Shown here: piece after piece, positions 1 to 11,313 of the stretch
Layout: every line of letters starts with the position of its first letter
Numbering within the stretch: position 1 is the first letter of the stretch
Assembly: GCF_030052815.1 (NCBI RefSeq)
Contig: NC_079502.1
Coordinates: 34,402,050 to 34,466,049 of the forward strand
DNA length: 64,000 nt
Origin: Hevea brasiliensis
Taxonomy: Eukaryota; Streptophyta; Magnoliopsida; Malpighiales; Euphorbiaceae
Reading direction: 5' to 3'
The notes under the pieces: generated by a model
Database searches by the model: none
Told to the model about the DNA's origin: nothing
What the model saw: only the letters and a program-made list of their open reading frames with translations
Position numbers and translations under genes: made by a program

Positions 1-931
1 ATCTACCATTTCACAACAATTTCAAGTTCCTAACATGAAATAAAAGAAATACTTATATAAATAAGCACTAACCTAACTTTAACCTCTTCTTGCACTTGTA
101 GAAATTTTGGAATTTCCTCACTTTTTGATAATCAAATTATTCCTCTTGATGTGGGAATAAATTTTTGTAAAGGGGCTTAGGGATTTTGGTGGATAGATAA
201 AGAGAAAATGCAAGCTTAAAGCTTGAAAATTTGATGAAAAAAATGGCCATGGAGATTCGGGGAAGAAGGTGAAGGTGAGCAGAATGTTTTTCCCTATTTT
301 GACTTCTTTTCTCTTATTTAATGTCTTATAAATGTATTTGTTAAGTTTTGATTGGCTAAGGGGTTCTAATTACATCAAGCTTATGTCATAAATGCCTTTT
401 TATTTGATTTTTCTTTCTTCTTTCTTTAACTCATTTATAATTAAATTTTTACTAATATTTATTCATATTTTAGATCATAATAATTATTTACTTAACTGGA
501 CAAGTCGGTCAAAAATCGTCTCTGAAGGCGAAATGACCAAAATGCCCTCCGTTTGGCTTAACGGGTCAAAATTGTCTGTACTGATTGAAAAATTTTTCTA
601 AATATTTTCTTGGCATTCTAACGCCATAGGAACCTCAATGACCCTTCTCTAGAGTCCCAAAAATTATTTTATGAATTTTTCCCCGGGTCTAGGGCTCCTA
701 GTTGCGAGAATCGCAACTTCCCTCTAGGTTACCCATCGCTTGGGCACCGGCTCATTTGACTTAATTGTATTTTATTTCTAAAATTTTTACTAAATTTTTC
801 TTATTAATATTTGAGTTAATTATGGTTCCTGACTTTAGTTTAAATATTTTTCCGGATGTTCTAGCTGTCCGGACCGACACCGGTCACCGGAACAGTAGAA
901 TGTACGGAGTTGCTACCGGGAGGATGTTATA
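1..931 (-). mobile_element. E1 3' LTR, part inside window
   Basis: This is the inner part of a long terminal repeat. Bases 1-931 are nearly identical to 4898-5823, the matching end of the other E1 LTR. The edge reads ...GGATGTTATA, where the partner LTR reads ...GGATGTTACA. A polypurine tract on the minus strand lies immediately inside it. The remaining LTR and the left target duplication lie outside the window. The high identity of the two copies suggests a fairly recent insertion; counting the mismatches would date it. Confidence 0.9.
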
Positions 932-948
932 ACTCTTCCCCTCTTATC
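932..948 (-). other. Polypurine tract of E1
   Basis: Read on the minus strand this is purine-rich (AAGAGGGGAAGAGT) and abuts the 3' LTR, where the plus-strand primer of an LTR retrotransposon lies. Confidence 0.7.
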
Positions 949-995
949 TAAATTTTGTCCTCGAAATTTACCTGACTTAAGTAATCGGGGAGTTG

Positions 996-2264
996 CTACC
1001 CTCTTGTTTCTTCAGTTCCTTGTATCGCCTCATCAGTGTCTGGGTTTGGCTCTTCCTGAGCTTCCATAGCATATACTTGTGGTGCCACCCTGACTTCGGG
1101 CTTTTCAACTGTCTCAGAAACAATCTTCTGTGAAATGTCAGCCGTTTCTGCTCTACCCGATCTTTTACCCCTTTGAACTATAGGGGAAGGTCTATCAACT
1201 TGTACCGGAGCTATTGAACCACTCCTCTGAGGGCAATCTCTTATGAAATGATCCGTAGCCCCACACTTGAAACACTCTCCAGTTAACAGTCGACACTCCC
1301 CTCTGTGTCTTCTACCACAATGCATACATTCAGGCACTGGGGTTGATCCCCTTGTTATTGTGCCCAGGGAACTAGCTATAGATATTCCAATCTGGCCTCT
1401 GTGGCCCTGTGTTTGATCTTGTGAACCAGAACCCTTAAACTTCTTACTATCAGTCGGTATACTTAACTGTCCTGGTCCAAATTCCCTCTTACGCTGCCTA
1501 TCTTTCCTATTTTGTTCATTTATTCTCACTTTCTCCACTTTTAATGTAGCTTCCACTAACTTGGTGAAGTCTGTGATTCCCAAGGCAGTGATCATGAGCT
1601 TTATGTTGTCGTTCAATCCCTCTTCAAATCTCTTGCACCTTTCAGCTTCATTAGGGACTATCTCCCTTCCATAGCGGCTCAATCTTACGAATTCCTTCTC
1701 ATACTCGGCCACTGACAACTGTCTCTGCCTCAAGTTGATGAATTCCCTTCTTCTCTCTTCTAGGTATACAGTACCCACATATTTCTTCTTAAATTCGGAG
1801 AGAAAGAAGTCCCATGTTACTATCTCTGGCTGTACTTCACTGGACACAGTGTCCCACCACTCATATGCATCGTCTTGCAGCAGAGATACAGTAGCTTCCA
1901 AGTTTTGTTCTGGAGTGCAGTGGAGTTGTTTTAAAACTCTGCCTGTTCTGTTCAACCAATTTTTGGCTCCAACAGAATCGTCTTCTCTCTTGCCATAGAA
2001 GTCCACTGCTCCAAACTTCCTTAGTTTTTCCAAATGTGATTTCGGTTGTGGAGGTGGTGGTGGTGGTGGTGCTGCTACTGCTGGCATTACCCCAGCCATT
2101 TGTCTGAAGAATTCGGCCATTTGATGGAACATGGCCTATGGAGGCTGAGCAGGCTCTGCTTGAGCTGGCGGAGCAGGTTCTCCCATACCCCCAGTCTCAG
2201 CTGCTGTAGGTGGAGCATGACTCTCCACTTCCTCCTCAACGGCTCTCTGAGATGAAGGGTCCAT
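996..2264 (-). pseudogene. E1 gag polyprotein (Ty3/gypsy type), one premature stop
   Basis: This encodes a capsid-nucleocapsid polyprotein, which would assemble cytoplasmic virus-like particles. An open frame of 378 codons runs from 2132 to 996. In the same frame it can be extended upstream to an ATG at 2264 (MDPSSQR...), interrupted only by a TAG at 2136-2138, which could derive from CAG. After a proline run comes a Retrotrans_gag-like capsid region with motifs such as LLQDDAYEWW and RCKRFEEGL. Near the C-terminus are two zinc knuckles, CMHCGRRHRGEC and the canonical CFKCGATDHFIRDC (CX2CX4HX4C). The gene lies between PBS and 3' LTR with no room for protease, reverse transcriptase or integrase. 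E1 would therefore need enzymes supplied by a relative such as E2. The gag-only state could be ancestral or a deletion. Confidence 0.85.
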
Positions 2265-2374
2265 ATCCTATTCAAAATGAGAAAGACAAACAGATCTGCA
2301 TTAGTGTCACCTCGACTCTTACAAATGCAATGCATGGTATGGACTCAATCTAGGCCAAGAAACGCCTAAACCGT

Positions 2375-2386
2375 GCTCTGATACCA
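2375..2386 (-). other. Primer-binding site of E1 (tRNA-iMet type)
   Basis: The minus strand reads TGGTATCAGAGC, the usual plant PBS complementary to the initiator tRNA-Met 3' end. It lies five bases from the 5' LTR edge at 2392, which fixes element orientation. Confidence 0.9.
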
Positions 2387-3430
2387 CTAAATGTGACACC
2401 CCTTACCCGACTATAGTGTAGCCGAGCAAGTTATGCCACTCAGTGTGCCGGAGCACTCTATTTTATCTTAATTCATTTTTATCGTAGTTTTGAATATAAC
2501 TTGTGAAATATAATTCATTTACTGAAATTGTAATTTATTTGAGGTTCCGAAAATTTTAAAGAAAATCCGGCAGAGTACCGGCTAAAAATGGAGAAAATCG
2601 TTCTTCGGAACCTGTGAAAAACACTTCCTATATTCATATTCAATCATCTCAACTCCATTTATCAAAATCTCAACATTTTTCAACCATTCATTTCTCAATC
2701 ATTCATCTCATTTGATAGTCATGTAACAGTCACAAATCAATATTCACTTTTCCATTCACAAACACAAATTTTCATAATTTACATGATAAACAAAATACAT
2801 TACATAATTCTAAATACATATGAGAAAATAAAAATTTGTTACAAAATGCCAAAATGACACCTAGTGTCCTACCAATGCACTGCAGAAGTTGAGGTGACAT
2901 GGACACTATGCAGAACTGTGAACTGCCTTACCGAATCTGTGGTCTACTGGGCCCTCTGTCCAAATCTTCAGTACCTACGCGTTGCAAAAGCGACGCGCTA
3001 AGCATAAAGCTTAGTGGTGCCAATAATACAAGAAAATATAATATGCAAATAAAAATAATAATTTCCTTGCTATTGTGTTCATAAGAAATGAGTAATTACT
3101 AACTTATTGTTAAGTCGAGGGCTAATCATGTTTTATGATATTACTTCTTCATGCATTTCGTTAATTATTTTCTTCATGATCTTGAGTTTCTTTGTATTTT
3201 ATTGTAATCATTCCTGATATTTAATTTTCATATTTTCTTTAATAATCAGTTCAATTATAGTTATACTTTTCCATTCATTTGGTTGCCCAAGTAACCTATA
3301 CTGGACGACTGGACTGGATAACGGGTCGTTGGCACTGGGCACCGCGGTGCCTCGGGCCGTCATACCATGGGACGCAGAACGTCAACCACGTATGCAGTCA
3401 ATATAGCTAAAAGCTATGATATCACATAAT

Positions 3431-3505
3431 CGGGCATAAAAGCCATGAATACGGGCATAAAAGCCATGGATACGGGCATAAAGCCATGAATACAGGCACA
3501 AAGCC
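3431..3505. repeat. Tandem repeat, 21-bp unit, about 3.6 copies
   Basis: The unit CGGGCATAAAAGCCATGAAT recurs at 3431, 3452 and 3473, with a shorter decayed copy at 3493. It lies in E1 LTR sequence. A related degenerate stretch occurs in the solo LTR near 28740-28830. Confidence 0.85.
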
Positions 3506-4335
3506 TTTCCTTTAGCAGTACTGCTAAAACAATACCCTATTGGCATGCCAAACTATCCAAACCAATCTTGTTAGGTATACTAGGGCATTTGATACTTTAA
3601 AATTCTTCAATTTGTGAATTTCAAGTTTTGGTGTCACTATTCACTTCATTAGTCAACAAAAAGTTGACTTTTGCATAAACAATAGGTACATTGGTTTTAG
3701 TACTCCCAACATACCACATTTTGCATTCAAAACTTGTTGGTATTAAGCATTAATACCATTTCTAAGCTTAAACCAAGGGAAGCAAAATTTTCAGTTTTTG
3801 TATCTCAATTTTACTGTTCCATTGGGCACTGTGGCAGTAGGAATTTGAGGAAATGATAAACATGAAAGTTGTTCCTTATTTTGTCTAGTTGAATTTCGTT
3901 TTTTTAATCACTCCATTTGGAGTTTTGTAGCTCAAGTCATGGCCAAAATAAGTTTACTGTTCACGTGCACTGTTCATACTGCTATCTTGGGTTCTGGCAG
4001 ATTTTGATCCAACTTTGGTTAGTAATTTGATCAAGTTAAGTTCCTAATTTGGTCTAACTTTCTTCATATGAAATGTTCTACCATGCCCTAGGTTTCCATC
4101 GGTTCAAGAATCGCCTAAATCCGAGTTTTCTAGAGAGAGTTATAGTCATCCAAACATTACTGCTCCAATGAAAATCTGCAGAGTTGCAGGTTTGATAACT
4201 TAACTTTGCTCAATAATTTGAATGGGTTACTGGCATAATTTTGGGTAGGTTTCTTCATGAAAGTTGTTTTTTTATATCTTATCTTGTTGCTGTAAAAATT
4301 TTAGGTCAATTGACCATTTCTACAGTGAGTTATGG

Positions 4336-4362
4336 CCAAATGAACAGTTACTGTTCATTTGG
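4336..4362. promoter_or_regulatory. Perfect palindrome in LTR module
   Basis: Two 13-base arms, CCAAATGAACAGT and its exact reverse complement, flank one base. Close relatives occur at the same module position in other LTRs: 29650-29676 with one arm mismatch, and 55473-55489 shorter but perfect. Recurrence in diverged LTRs suggests a protein-binding or hairpin function; that is inference. Confidence 0.6.
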
Positions 4363-5823
4363 TCATTTCTACAGGTGCTGTTGCAGGGTATCCGGATTGG
4401 GGCCAACTTTTGGTCCTCTTGCTTTGGTCTTTTGGGCATGGTTTCTTCAGCAAAAATGTGCCATTGTAAGCCTAGTTTGATGTCCAATTGGCGAAACACC
4501 AACTGGACCTACACAGCCAAAGTTATGGCTGTCTAAGTGGGCTGCAATCTCAGCCTCAATTCTGCTGTCTTTAGGCAGCCTTCCATTTCAGTTTTGCCAT
4601 GCATTAACTCACTTCAAATTATGATTAACTTGCCTTAAATGGTCACTAATTGACCATTAGAATGTCCTTTAACAATTTCATAAGCCAAGTCCACATTTTA
4701 CTCCTAAACCCTAGCTCAAAGTCATGGTTTTCACAAATTTCTTTAATTAACTCTTTCATTCTTTGTATATATATATGTATACACTTTGAACATAATCTCT
4801 AATTCACTCTAAGTCCATTAATACAATCAAACTCATTCCTTCCTAGGGCTGCCGAAAATTCATAGGGTACATATACATGAGTTTAGTTCATTTAATCTAC
4901 CATTTCACAACAATTTCAAGTTCCTAACATGAAATAAAAGAAATACTTGTATAAATAAGCACTAACCTCACTTTAACCTCTTCTTGCACTTGTAGAAATT
5001 TTGGAATTTCCTCACTTTTTGATAATCAAATTATTCCTCTTGATGTGGGATAAATTTTTGTAAAGGGGCTTAGGGATTTTGGTGGATAGATAAAGAGAAA
5101 ATGCAAGCTTAAAGCTTGAAAATTTGATGAAAAAAATGGCCATGGAGATCGGGGAAGAAGGTGAAGGTGAGCAGATTGTTTTTCCCTATTTTGACTTCTT
5201 TTCTCTTATTTAATGTCTTATAAATGTATTTGTTAAGTTTTGATTGGCTAAGGGGTTCTAATTACATCAAGCTTATGTCATAAATGCCTTTTTATTTGAT
5301 TTTTCTTTCTTCTTTCTTTAACTCATTTCTAATTAAATTTTTACTAATATTTATTCATATTTTAGATCATAATAATTATTTACTTAACTGGACAAGTCGG
5401 TCAAAAATCGTCTCTGAAGGCGAAATGACCAAAATGCCCTCCATTTGGCTTAACGGGTCAAAATTATGCATGCAGATTGAAAAATTTTTCTAAATATTTT
5501 CTTGGCATTCTAACGCCATAGGAACCTCAATGACCCTTCTCTGGAGTCCCAAAAATTATTTTATGAATTTTTCCCAGGGTCTAGGGCTCCTAGTTGCGAG
5601 AACCGCAACTTCCCTCTAGGTTACCCATCGCTTGGGCACCGGCTCATTTGACTTAATTGTATTTTATTTCTAAAATTTTTACTAAATTTTTCTTATTAAT
5701 ATTTGAGTTAATTATGGTTCCTGACTTTAGTTTAAATATTTTTCCGGACGTTCTAGCTATCCGGACTGACACCAGTCACCGGAACAGTAGAATGTACGGA
5801 GTTGCTACCGGGAGGATGTTACA

Positions 5824-6119
5824 GCTTCTTAGCCTGAATAATGGTTCCACAGCACTTTAACCAGCAGTATATGTTTGTTCCTCAGCTGCTTCACCTCATA
5901 TGCCAGAATTTCTATGGGTTCTTCCTTATATGAGAGGTCTGGATTTACCTCAATTTCTTCAACTGATAGTACATGAGATGGGTCAGATCTATACCTCCTT
6001 AACATGGACACATGGAAGACACTGTGTGTCCTTTCTAGCTTTAGAGGTAATGCTAACTGGTATGCCAAAGGACCCACTCTCTCCAGAACCTTATATGGTC
6101 CGATGAAACGAGGACTCAG
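5824..6119 (-). pseudogene. E2 pol C-terminus: integrase tail and chromodomain
   Basis: Open from 6077 to 5829. It contains GPLAYQLALPL, FHVSMLRRY, an acidic linker and the start of a chromodomain-like segment ending LWNH. The same region in E3 (59369-59761) confirms the alignment. In chromoviruses this domain is thought to steer integration toward particular chromatin. A one-base insertion near 5832 shifts the frame, and the E1 LTR then replaces the remainder, so the chromodomain is truncated. The 3' LTR of E2 must lie to the left of the window. Confidence 0.8.
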
Positions 6120-7135
6120 TTTCCCCTTTCTGCTAAATCTCGTAATCCTCTTCTAAGGAGAAACTTTAAGGAATACCTTATCACCCACTGCATATTCAAT
6201 GTCTCTTCTCTTCAGATCAACATAGGACTTTTAACGGTCTGATGCAGCCCTGAGTTGATCTCTGATCAATCTGATCTTTTCCTCTGTCTGCTGAATAATT
6301 TTTAGCCCAATCATCTTTCTTTCACCTACTTCATCCCAACATAAGGGAGTTCTGCACTTCCTGCCATACAAAGCTTCATATGAAGGCATCCCAATGCTTG
6401 ATTGGTAGCTGTTGTTATAAGTAAACTCAATCAAAGGCAAGTGTGTATCCCAACTACCTTCAAACTCAATCACATAAGCCTGTAGCATATCCTCCAATAT
6501 CTGAATTACCCTCTCGGTGGCCATGCATGCGTGGGTGGAATCTTTGTCTTTGAAGTTCAATCTAGTTCCTAGGGCTCTCTGTAGACTACCCCAGAATCTA
6601 GAAGCGAACCTAGGATCTCTGTTAGATACAATCGATACTGGCACTCCATGTAATTTTACAATCTCATATATATACAATCTGGCCAATCTTTCCAGGCTAT
6701 AGTCCATTCGGACTGGCAAAAAGTGAGCAGACTTGGTTAGTCTATCAACTATAACCCATACTGCATCGTGAATATTCTATGTCCTTGGAAGTCCCGTAAC
6801 AAAATCCATAGTTATCTGTGCCCATTTCCACTCTGGTACTGGCAATGGATGTAACAAACCAACTGGAACTTGATGTTCTGCCTTTACTTGCTGACAAGTT
6901 AGGCATTTGGAAACAAATTCAGCTATATCCCTCTTCATACCCATCCACCAGTAATGCTCTTTCAGCCCTCTGTACATTTTAGTTCCACCCGGGTGCATAG
7001 CAAAAGGAGACTCATGTGCTTCCTTCATAATGATCTGTCTCAATTCCACATCATTAGGAAAGCACATTCTGCCCTGATGTAGCAATAAACCATCATCTCT
7101 CACAGAAAATTCAGGTTTCTTGCCCTGCTGGACTT
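6120..7135 (-). pseudogene. E2 integrase, degraded
   Basis: The N-terminal zinc-binding module is visible in the frame 7103-6777: a histidine in HESPFAMHPGG, a second H before YWWMGMKRD, and the cysteine pair CLTC. DFVTGLPRT supplies the region of the first catalytic aspartate. The frame 6719-6231 continues with NRDPRF (second aspartate region) and TERVIQILEDML (catalytic glutamate). The segment before TER is altered relative to the usual family sequence. Breaks between frames make an active enzyme unlikely. The enzyme would insert the cDNA copy into chromosomal DNA. Confidence 0.85.
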
Positions 7136-7790
7136 CTTTCAGTAGCTTTGATATTTATCATCATTCTGAACAGCCATTCTGATCTGATCAATCAACACTC
7201 GATGTACATGCCATGCAACTACTGTCTGTCCCTCATCATCAATCTCCAAAGTAGCATGCTGTGCTTTCAACTCATGTACCATGGACAAAGGAGAAACTCT
7301 GAGACTTTCCATAGTCTTGCGACTTAAGGCGTCAGCCACCACATTTGCTTTCCCTGGCTGAAAGTCTATTAAGCAATCATAGTCTTTAATCAGTTCTAAC
7401 CATCTCCTCTGCCTCAAGTTGAATTCCTTCTGGGTGCCCAAGTACTTCAAGCTCTTGTGATCTATGTAAATGTAGCATTTCTCCCCATACAAGTAGTGTC
7501 TCCAGATCTTCAGAGCAAAAACAATGGCTGTAAGATCCAAATCATGTGTTGGGTAATTCCTCTCATGTGGTTTCAGCTAGCATGATGCATAAGCAATGAC
7601 ACTCCGATCTTGCATCAGTACACAGCTTAACCCATTGTGAGAAGCATCACTATAAACTGTATACTCTTTACCCGATGTAGGTAAAGTAAGGACTGGAGCT
7701 TCAGTCAAACACCTCTTAAACTCATCAAAACTCTGCTGGCATTTATCTGTCCACTGAAATTTTACATCTTTCTAAAGTAGCTTGGTCAGT
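7136..7790 (-). pseudogene. E2 RNase H domain, frameshifted
   Basis: The frame 7540-7139 shows [34 protein letters not shown] and ADALSRKT, the C-terminal half of the Ty3/gypsy RNase H and its link to integrase. The N-terminal half (about 7541-7790) is recognisable only across frame changes and in-frame stops. RNase H would remove the RNA strand during reverse transcription. Confidence 0.8.
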
Positions 7791-8580
7791 GGAGAAGCTA
7801 ACAAAAAAACCCTTTCACAAACCGGTGGTAATATCTAGCTAAACCCAGAAAAGTGCAAATTTTTGTGATATTCTTGGGCGGCTTCCAATTAAGGATAGCT
7901 TCTACCTTGTTGGAATCTACCTTAATCCCTTCAGCTGACACAACATGTCCCAAGAAGGAGATTTCTTTCAGCTAAAATTCACATTTCGACAATTTGGTGT
8001 GTAGCTGTTTCTCCCTTAAAGTCAGCAGTACAATCCGCAAATGTTTGTCATGCTCCTCTGCATTCCTCGAATATATCAAAATATCATCAATAAACACCAC
8101 CACAAATTGGTCGAGATATGGTCTGAAGATAGTGTTCATCAGATCCATAAAAGCAGCTGGAGCATTAGTTAACCCAAATGGCATTACCAGAAACTCATAG
8201 TGGCTATATCAAGTTCTGAAAGCAGTTTTTGGAATACTTTACTCTTGCATTTTCAACTGATAATAACCAGATCGCAAATCAATTTTGGAGAATACAACTG
8301 TACCCTTCAACTGATCAAACAGATCATCAATGCGAGGCAATGGATATCTGTTCTTTATTGTCACCTTATTCAACTACTGGTAGTCAATACATAAGCGGAG
8401 AGTGCCATCTTTCTTCTTAACAAACAATACTGGTGCTCCCCAAGGTGACACACTAGGGCAGATGAAGCTCTTTTCAAGTAGTTCTTGCAACTGTACCTTC
8501 AACTCCTTCAACTCTGCTGGTGCCATTCTGTATGGTGTTATGGAGAGTGGATCCATACCAGACATAACATTAATCTCAAA
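7791..8580 (-). pseudogene. E2 reverse transcriptase, with stops
   Basis: Two open pieces (8565-8374 and 8184-7972) cover the fingers and palm: [16 protein letters not shown], then the Q-L-N-K block across a stop, then [12 protein letters not shown] and the catalytic FIDDILIYS. Stops occur at 8374-8376 (TAG where the family has CAG) and 8209-8211 (TGA where the family has CGA), both explained by C-to-T change. The aspartate pair is intact but the frame is not. Confidence 0.88.
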
Positions 8581-9240
8581 CTACATTTCTCTTTCCGAAG
8601 GTAATCCTGGCAATTCATCAGGAAACACATTTGGAAAGTCATATACTATAGGGATGTCCCTCAATGCTGGAATCCCCACTTGAGTGTCTACCACATGTGC
8701 CAAGTATGCTTCACACCCCTTTCTCATCATTTTTCTGGCTAGTGCAGCCGAAATGATGTTTGATGGCAATAGCTGCCTCTCCCCATGTATTATCACATCA
8801 CTGTACTGAGGGAGACCAAAAGTGACTATCTTCAGTCTACAGTTAATCATAGCGTGATGCCTGGCTAATCAATCCATGCCCAAGATGATATCATAATCTC
8901 TGAAGGGCATTTCAATGAGATTAGATAGAAAAGTGTGTCCTTGGATCACCAAAGGACAATCTCTATACATTCTATTGACCCTAACCTCTTATCCTAGCGG
9001 ACTTGTTACTAGCACCTCAAAGTCCATTTTCACACACAGAACAATAATGCAATCAATGATGCTAGTACTCACATAGGAATGGGTAGAACCCGGATCAAAT
9101 AACACAAACACATCTTTATTAAAAGTTGAGAAGGTACCAACCACAATATCAGATGTCTCTGCCTCTTCTCTCTGTCTCATTGCATAGACTCTAACTGGAG
9201 CACTGCCTTGCTCTGATTGATTCACTGTGCCTTGGTTGCC
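8581..9240 (-). pseudogene. E2 aspartic protease and linker
   Basis: The frame 9225-8989 contains FDPGSTHSYVS, the place of the active-site D-x-G-x in retroviral-type proteases; here D-P-G-S. A stop follows, and the next frame (8850-8581) contains RDIPIVYDFPNVFPDELPGLP, the conserved linker before reverse transcriptase. Between them the sequence can still be read as a GMDWL block across the break. It would process the Gag-Pol precursor. Confidence 0.82.
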
Positions 9241-10410
9241 TGCTAGACTACCTCTACCCCTGCCTCTACCTCTGCTAGGTGGTTGTGAACCTCTGATGGC
9301 AGGACTTTGAACTGACCCTTCAGCAGTAGTAGGAGGTGGCCCAACTCTACGGGCACTGGTGCAGTCCTTGGCAAAGTGTCCTGTGCCTCCACAGTTATAA
9401 CAGGCTCCTATGGCCTTGTAGCATACCCCACCATGGTTTCTACTTCAAGTTTCACATTGGCGGGGAGGGTAGGAACTTCTGGTACTCTGCTGACCATATG
9501 AAGGAGGTTTATGTTCTGAATATCTTCCCCTATTGGACTTTTAACCACCTCTGTTGTGTCCCCCAAAGTTTTTACTCTTCCCAGTAGGACCACTGGAACT
9601 CTGATCTACTAACTTCCCCTCTTTCTCTTTTTCTGTCTTCTCTGATTTCTTTTTCTCTGGGGCCGCTTCTAACTCAATTCTCTCTAATTCCAGTGCTTGA
9701 GAAATAAGCTCAGAGAAATTATTATGTTTGAATCCGACCACTTGTAATCTGATACTGGGCTTCAAGCTGGTTTCAAACCTCTTACATCTCTCCCTACTGG
9801 TAAAAATTAGACTTACTGCATAATGGCTCAGGCGGGAAAATTCCCTTTCATATTCAGCCACCGATCTACTCCCCTATTTCAGACTTAGGAACTCTTGCAG
9901 CTTCTGGTCCACATAAGCATCAGGGACATATTTTTATCTGAACTCCCATAGAAAATCATTCCATGTTAGCACTGAAGGTTCTACCAGACTATGGGGAATG
10001 GTTTTCCACCAGTCATATGCATCTCCCTGTAGCAGAGACACTGAATATTCAAATCTGAGCTCCTCTGTATAATATAGCCTCTTAAACACCCTATCTATTC
10101 TCTCTAACCAATGTTCTACCTCTAGAGGATCTACTGTCCCCTTGAACTCAATAGCCCTATATTTCATCAATTTGTCATACTGCCTAGATGAAGACTGTGG
10201 TTGTACCACTGGTGTCTGTAGTGGGACTTGAGTAGGCATGTTACCAGCCATCTGTTGGAACATTACAACCATCTGCTGAGCGAACTGAGCAGGGAACTAC
10301 GGTACTGAGGGGGCTGGTGTGGCTGATCCACTTACATTGTGTAGGGCTGGGGCATCCCCTTGTACGTCAGCCTCTATAGATTGATCGACTGAACGATCCT
10401 CTTCTTCCAT
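9241..10410 (-). pseudogene. E2 gag, with stops
   Basis: An ATG at 10410 starts an acidic N-terminus. A stop lies near 10300, then the frame 10272-9934 gives WLERIDRVFKRL and SLLQGDAYDWW, and 9861-9541 gives SVAEYEREFSRLSHYA and RCKRFETSL. A TAG at 9874-9876 replaces an expected CAG. A single zinc knuckle (CYNCGGTGHFAKDC) is readable near 9370-9410 in another frame. Compared with the E1 gag it is similar in architecture but clearly diverged. Confidence 0.82.
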
Positions 10411-10580
10411 AGTCGATTTGAGGATCTTAGACCTCCTGAACAAATAACATAAGGAGATTTCCTCTTATTAGTGCATTTTTATAATGTAATGTACTGTATG
10501 TATCAAACAATGACATTGAGCAGTTGTACTATGAAGAAAGAATATTCAAATTACAGGTGAAAATAGAATTTAAAAACTAG

Positions 10581-10592
10581 CTCTGATACCAC
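10581..10592 (-). other. Primer-binding site of E2 (tRNA-iMet type)
   Basis: TGGTATCAGAGC on the minus strand, eight bases from the LTR edge at 10601. It confirms that the LTR to the right is the 5' LTR of E2. Confidence 0.88.
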
Positions 10593-10600
10593 TTAAACAT

Positions 10601-11308
10601 GTCACACCCTACCCCTCCGTAAGGCATAACATAATCCCGTAGTATACCTAATGAATTACCAACTTCGTCTACTGATAACCCATCAAATATACTACAAGGG
10701 ATTTTAAACATTTTCTTACTTCTTTTTATAGTGGTGAGCACTATTTACAGTGTTAAAAAGTTTCTTTTACTGAAGTGAAACTAGATAACACAATTGAAGT
10801 ATTAATAATTTCTGTAAAAATTTTGACAGAGTGTCATCTGTATTTTGAATAAAACAGTTCTTCAAAATCCTGTAAAAAGCACTTCTAATATTTTCTCAAT
10901 CCCAAACTCCAATATCCAATCAACACAATAAGTTTCTCAACATTTGTCAACTCAAATCCATAATAATTTTCCAGTGTTTTCAAAAGCTGAAATAAAAGAA
11001 ATATATCACAATATTTATAAGCCAAAATAATTTACAATTTTAGTTTACAACTTTAATGTACAATTTTAATTTACAACTGCTCAAAATCAAGAACAATATA
11101 TACATACAGTGAACATACATTACAATACAAAATGCAAAGTATGGTATACTCAATATACCCGATGAACTCTCAATGAAGCACTAGCAGCCTAGTCTGCTGC
11201 CCTGTCAGTCTATCTACCTGCAACAGCAATGAAAAGCTATCGCTGAGCCAACGTCTCTGTGGTGCACAACATTAACAAAATACAACTTTAAAACATAAAT
11301 CATAAGTG
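10601..11308 (-). mobile_element. E2 5' LTR, first segment
   Basis: On the plus strand it starts TGTCACACCCTACCCC. It is the same family, in the opposite orientation, as the ends of the solo LTRs at 14992 and 21865. It includes a conserved stretch rich in GCTGC and GCAACAG around 11190-11260, discussed as a possible splice acceptor. The LTR is interrupted at 11309 by a solo LTR and resumes at 14998. Confidence 0.85.
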
Positions 11309-11313
11309 ATATA

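Larger units (their letters stand above)
2392..5823 (-). mobile_element. E1 5' LTR, 3.43 kb
   Basis: This is a complete LTR; on the plus strand it begins TGTGACACCCC and ends GGATGTTACA, giving TG...CA ends on the sense strand. It carries no coding frame. Inside are a tandem repeat (3431-3505), four divergent modules starting near 3864, 4070, 4259 and 4450, a 13-bp-arm palindrome (4336-4362), a 5S-promoter-like stretch (about 5608-5652) and a conserved U3 dyad (about 5754-5794). A sequence of the same family forms a solo LTR at 27697-31143. Bases 5824-5828 (GCTTC) should be the target duplication; the partner is outside the window. Confidence 0.92.

Noticed and set aside
392..601. Short frame with a near-identical copy at 5284-5493, suggesting a conserved small protein
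   Set aside because: Both lie in the two LTR copies of E1 in the antisense direction; they are similar only because LTRs are identical.
3431..3505. CRISPR-like array
   Set aside because: The 21-bp units are directly adjacent with no spacers, and this is plant nuclear DNA.
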